A stretch of 8,717 bases of DNA from Eggerthellales bacterium UBA948 (lineage in GTDB: Bacteria > Actinomycetota > Coriobacteriia > Coriobacteriales > UBA8131). Position 1 is the stretch's first letter; every line of letters starts with the position of its first letter. The DNA is taken from positions 15,055 to 23,771 of the forward strand of contig DBCW01000160.1 of the NCBI GenBank assembly GCA_002293265.1, written 5' to 3'. A program made the position numbers and the translations under genes. The notes below the pieces were generated by a model that saw only the letters and a program-made list of their open reading frames with translations, had not been told where the DNA came from and did not search any database. Positions 6,016 to 8,717 of the stretch are shown here, piece by piece.

Positions 6016-8717
6016 ATGAATGTAATATCTAAGCTTTTAGGCACCAAGAATCTCACGCACAATAAAAGCAATTCTGAAGAAATCGAACGCACGAAGTTGA
6101 TGCTGTATGCTGCTCCGCTGTCTTGCAGGCTTTGGAATCGTCGCTATGAACTTGTGGATTGCAATGAGGGTGCGATGAAGCTCTTTGGAATTGATAGCAA
6201 AGAAGAGTATGTAAAGCATTATTATGATTATCTTCCTAAGCTTCAGCCTGATGGTGCAAATAGTGTTAAAAAAATGCATAAGATGATCTCCGAAGCTTTT
6301 AAAACGGGTTCATGTACATATGATTGGGAATATGTAATGCCTGATGGCTCTATTATTCAAGCGGAGCTAACTCTGGTACGTGTTTTGTACGGTGATGATT
6401 ATATGGTGGCATCTTACGCTCGTGACTTACGAAAACAAGCAAAGATGCTAGAAGATATCAAGCATCGTGATGCACTATTAAATGTTTCTAACCGCACGGC
6501 CTCCACATTATTAGGTACCGATATCGATAAAGATCTTGATGCAGCTTTCATGAAAAGCATGCAGCTGTTGGGTAGATGTGTGAATGCAAGCCATGTTCAT
6601 ATCATGAAAAACCAAATAGTTGATGGTGCGATGAGATTCATCTGTCTTTACGCATGGGCTGACGGTGAGCTTGACGATGATAGGGCTGTAAAGTCCGGCA
6701 TGCAAATTGATTATAGTTCTGAGTGCGACTGGTCAAGTTATTCTAAGAGTGAAAAGTATCTAAATGGGCCAATAGATACAATGCCGCAGTGGATTCAAGA
6801 CTTTTTGCGTCCATACAATACATGCTCGATGTTGATAATTCCGGTTACAAATAATGGCGATTTTTGGGGCTTGGTCACTTACAGCGATAGTGCCAGTAAA
6901 AGATGTTTTGCCACTGATGAAGCCGATATTTTACGTTCTGTAAGCTTAATGATGGTTGCGGCAATCAATCGTAATGTTCGGACGCAAGAAATACTAGAGG
7001 CACATGACCGCATACGTCTGCTCATGGACAAAGCGCCATTTATATTTCATCTGTGGAGCAAAGATATCAAGCTTATTGATGCTAATGAAGCTGCATTAAA
7101 ACTGTTTAATGTATCTACGCACCAGGAGTACTTGGATAGCTTTTTTAAATTGTCGCCACAATATCAGCCGGACGGCAGGGACTCCGAAAAATACGCTCTT
7201 GCCATGGTGCGACAGGCATTTGACGAAGGGTTTGCTCAGCAAGAGTGGGTGCATCAAACTATAGACGGTATACCAATATCCACAGATATCTCTTTATACA
7301 GGATCACGTTTGAGGGCGAATACTATGTAATTGGCTACATACGTGATCTGCGAGAATATAAAAAGATGATGGCTGAGATCGAGCGACAGGATAATCTTTT
7401 AAAGACCGTAAATGAGACAGCCTACATGTTACTTAGGACAGATAGTGACTTTGAACAAGATTTATATAAATGTATGGGTCGGATGTGCATTGCTTTAGAT
7501 GCCGACAGAATGTACTTATTTGAAAATTACGAAAAAGAGGGCAAAGTATATTGCACTCAGCTTTATGAATGGTCAGAAAACGTAGAATCGATGCAAGACA
7601 ATGAACTTGTAGTAGATGTGTGTTATGAAGATGAAACTCCCGAGATATTTGCTGCTCTTAGTGCCGGTAAAAGTGTGAATAGCTTGGTTAGTGCTATGGG
7701 AGTTGCTGAGAGAAAGTGGTTGGAAGCACAAGGGATTTTAGCGGTATTATTAGTTCCGGTTTTTATCCACAATGAGTTTTGGGGTTACGTAGGTTTTGAT
7801 AATTGCCACAGTGCTAAAGCGTTTACGCTAGATGAAGAATCTATCGTGCGCTCAGCCAGCCTTCTAATAACCAACGCCTTGCTTAGAAATGAATACGTGC
7901 AAAGCATGGAAGATTCGGCGGTGAAACTTGAATATGCTTTGGAGGAAGCGCGAAAGGCCAACGAGGCTAAGAGCGATTTTTTGGCTCATATGAGTCACGA
8001 GATGCGCACACCTCTTAATGCAGTGATAGGGCTAAGTGAGCTAACGCTCAGCGGGGGCAGTTTAAGCAGCGAGGATTTTTCGAATTTGGAAAAAATATCT
8101 AACTCCGGCACAACCTTGCTGAGTATTGTTAACGATCTTTTGGATATATCCAAAATTGAGGCCGGAAAGTTTAATCTGGTACCCGGCGAGTATGACACTC
8201 CAAGTCTGATAAATGATGCCATTACTCAAAATATCTTGCGTATTGAAGAAAAGCCTATTGATTTTAGTGTTGAGGTATCCGAAAACTTCCCGACTCGCCT
8301 TTATGGAGACGAGCTTCGTATTAAGCAGATGATTAATAATCTATTGTCCAATGCCTTTAAGTTTACCAACGAGGGAAGCGTTAAGCTTTCGGTGAGTTTT
8401 GAGAAAAGTCAAGATAAAGACGAGGACTATGGTTGGATGATAGTTGAGGTTAGCGATACAGGCAGAGGGATTTCAGAAGAAGATCAGAAAAACTTATTCA
8501 TCGACTACTCGCAATTTGATATCGTCGCAAATCGAAATATCAGTGGTGCAGGATTAGGGCTAGCTATAACAAAACGCATGGCAGACATGATGCAAGGAAC
8601 CATACAGGTAAAAAGCGAATTTGGTAAGGGGTCAATCTTTACTTTTAAAATAAAGCAAAAACTCATTACCGATGCTGTGCTGGACACAAAAACCATTAAT
8701 AATCTTAAGAGTTTTCG
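6016..8717 (+). CDS. Soluble PAS-GAF sensor histidine kinase (3' end beyond window)
   Basis: The frame is open from ATG 6016 to the window end (900 codons, no stop), so the protein is partial. AAGGGG (6006-6011) precedes the ATG. Domains in order are PAS (about 27-140), GAF (155-325), PAS (334-450), GAF (460-625), a charged helical linker (628-655), HisKA (653-718) and HATPase (762-882). The phosphoacceptor is H661 in HMSHEMRTPLN. The N box holds N775 and N779 (NNLLSNAFKFT), G1 is VSDTGRG with D814, the F box reads LFIDYSQFD, and G2 is GAGLGLAI (844-851). No membrane segment or signal peptide is present, so it acts in the cytosol on an internal or diffusible signal. After the ATPase domain a linker runs off the window; kinases of this class often continue into a receiver domain, so it may be a hybrid kinase (inference). 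The ligands are unknown. Confidence 0.93.
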   Translation, partial: MNVISKLLGTKNLTHNKSNSEEIERTKLMLYAAPLSCRLWNRRYELVDCNEGAMKLFGIDSKEEYVKHYYDYLPKLQPDGANSVKKMHKMISEAFKTGSCTYDWEYVMPDGSIIQAELTLVRVLYGDDYMVASYARDLRKQAKMLEDIKHRDALLNVSNRTASTLLGTDIDKDLDAAFMKSMQLLGRCVNASHVHIMKNQIVDGAMRFICLYAWADGELDDDRAVKSGMQIDYSSECDWSSYSKSEKYLNGPIDTMPQWIQDFLRPYNTCSMLIIPVTNNGDFWGLVTYSDSASKRCFATDEADILRSVSLMMVAAINRNVRTQEILEAHDRIRLLMDKAPFIFHLWSKDIKLIDANEAALKLFNVSTHQEYLDSFFKLSPQYQPDGRDSEKYALAMVRQAFDEGFAQQEWVHQTIDGIPISTDISLYRITFEGEYYVIGYIRDLREYKKMMAEIERQDNLLKTVNETAYMLLRTDSDFEQDLYKCMGRMCIALDADRMYLFENYEKEGKVYCTQLYEWSENVESMQDNELVVDVCYEDETPEIFAALSAGKSVNSLVSAMGVAERKWLEAQGILAVLLVPVFIHNEFWGYVGFDNCHSAKAFTLDEESIVRSASLLITNALLRNEYVQSMEDSAVKLEYALEEARKANEAKSDFLAHMSHEMRTPLNAVIGLSELTLSGGSLSSEDFSNLEKISNSGTTLLSIVNDLLDISKIEAGKFNLVPGEYDTPSLINDAITQNILRIEEKPIDFSVEVSENFPTRLYGDELRIKQMINNLLSNAFKFTNEGSVKLSVSFEKSQDKDEDYGWMIVEVSDTGRGISEEDQKNLFIDYSQFDIVANRNISGAGLGLAITKRMADMMQGTIQVKSEFGKGSIFTFKIKQKLITDAVLDTKTINNLKSF
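6094..7911 (+). repeat. Tandem PAS-GAF duplication within the kinase
   Basis: Residues 27-330 and 334-632 are two diverged copies of one PAS-GAF module. Matching landmarks include AAPLSCRLW / KAPFIFHLW, DCNEGAMKLFG / DANEAALKLFN (N50 and N357), QPDG in both, ARDLRK / IRDLRE, LLNVSNRTASTLLGTD / LLKTVNETAYMLLRTD, and IPVTNNGDFWG / VPVFIHNEFWG (P276 and P581). The offset stays near 305-307 residues across the module, which indicates duplication of the whole unit. The similarity is at protein level only; the DNA has diverged. Confidence 0.85.

Noticed and set aside
6037..8696. Several short minus-strand open frames across the kinase region
   Set aside because: The forward frame from 6016 reads as a continuous kinase with every expected motif, so the antisense frames are incidental.
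1..8717. CRISPR array, tRNA, rRNA, transposase or phage attachment site
   Set aside because: No regularly spaced repeats, no cloverleaf or rRNA-like segments, no transposase-like protein and no terminal repeats were seen.

Overview
The window carries five protein-coding genes, all on the + strand, with short intergenic gaps and no sign of rRNA, tRNA, CRISPR or insertion sequences. Base composition is moderate, AT-leaning by eye. Protein style (an MnmA of the NPCIDCN type, a soluble PAS/GAF histidine kinase with a YSQFD F-box, and an XRE regulator fused to a membrane domain) suggests a Gram-positive anaerobe, perhaps a lower-GC member of Coriobacteriia (Actinomycetota) or a Clostridia relative. 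This assignment is inference from remembered family resemblance, not from a search.

Layout: 1-293 is non-coding upstream sequence. 294-1409 encodes an XRE-type DNA-binding protein with about six membrane segments. 1668-3200 encodes a sodium:solute symporter family permease starting at TTG. 3201-3381 is a structured intergenic/leader region with a promoter-like element and several inverted repeats. 3382-4677 encodes an amidohydrolase resembling 5-methylthioadenosine/S-adenosylhomocysteine deaminase. It overlaps by 4 bases the tRNA 2-thiouridylase gene mnmA (4674-5810). 5811-6015 is an intergenic region containing a good imperfect hairpin. From 6016 to the end of the window runs a large soluble sensor histidine kinase with no stop codon (PAS-GAF-PAS-GAF-HisKA-HATPase), cut off by the window edge.

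Functional reading: the permease and the deaminase are adjacent and could form a uptake-and-deamination pair for a nucleoside or related compound, but a promoter-like element lies between them. The deaminase and mnmA look translationally coupled, which puts a SAM-by-product/purine salvage enzyme with a tRNA wobble-thiolation enzyme. The kinase appears to be a separate unit with its own leader. No clearly new multi-gene system is visible. The points most worth a second look are the deaminase-mnmA coupling, the tandem PAS-GAF duplication in the kinase, and the two structured leaders.
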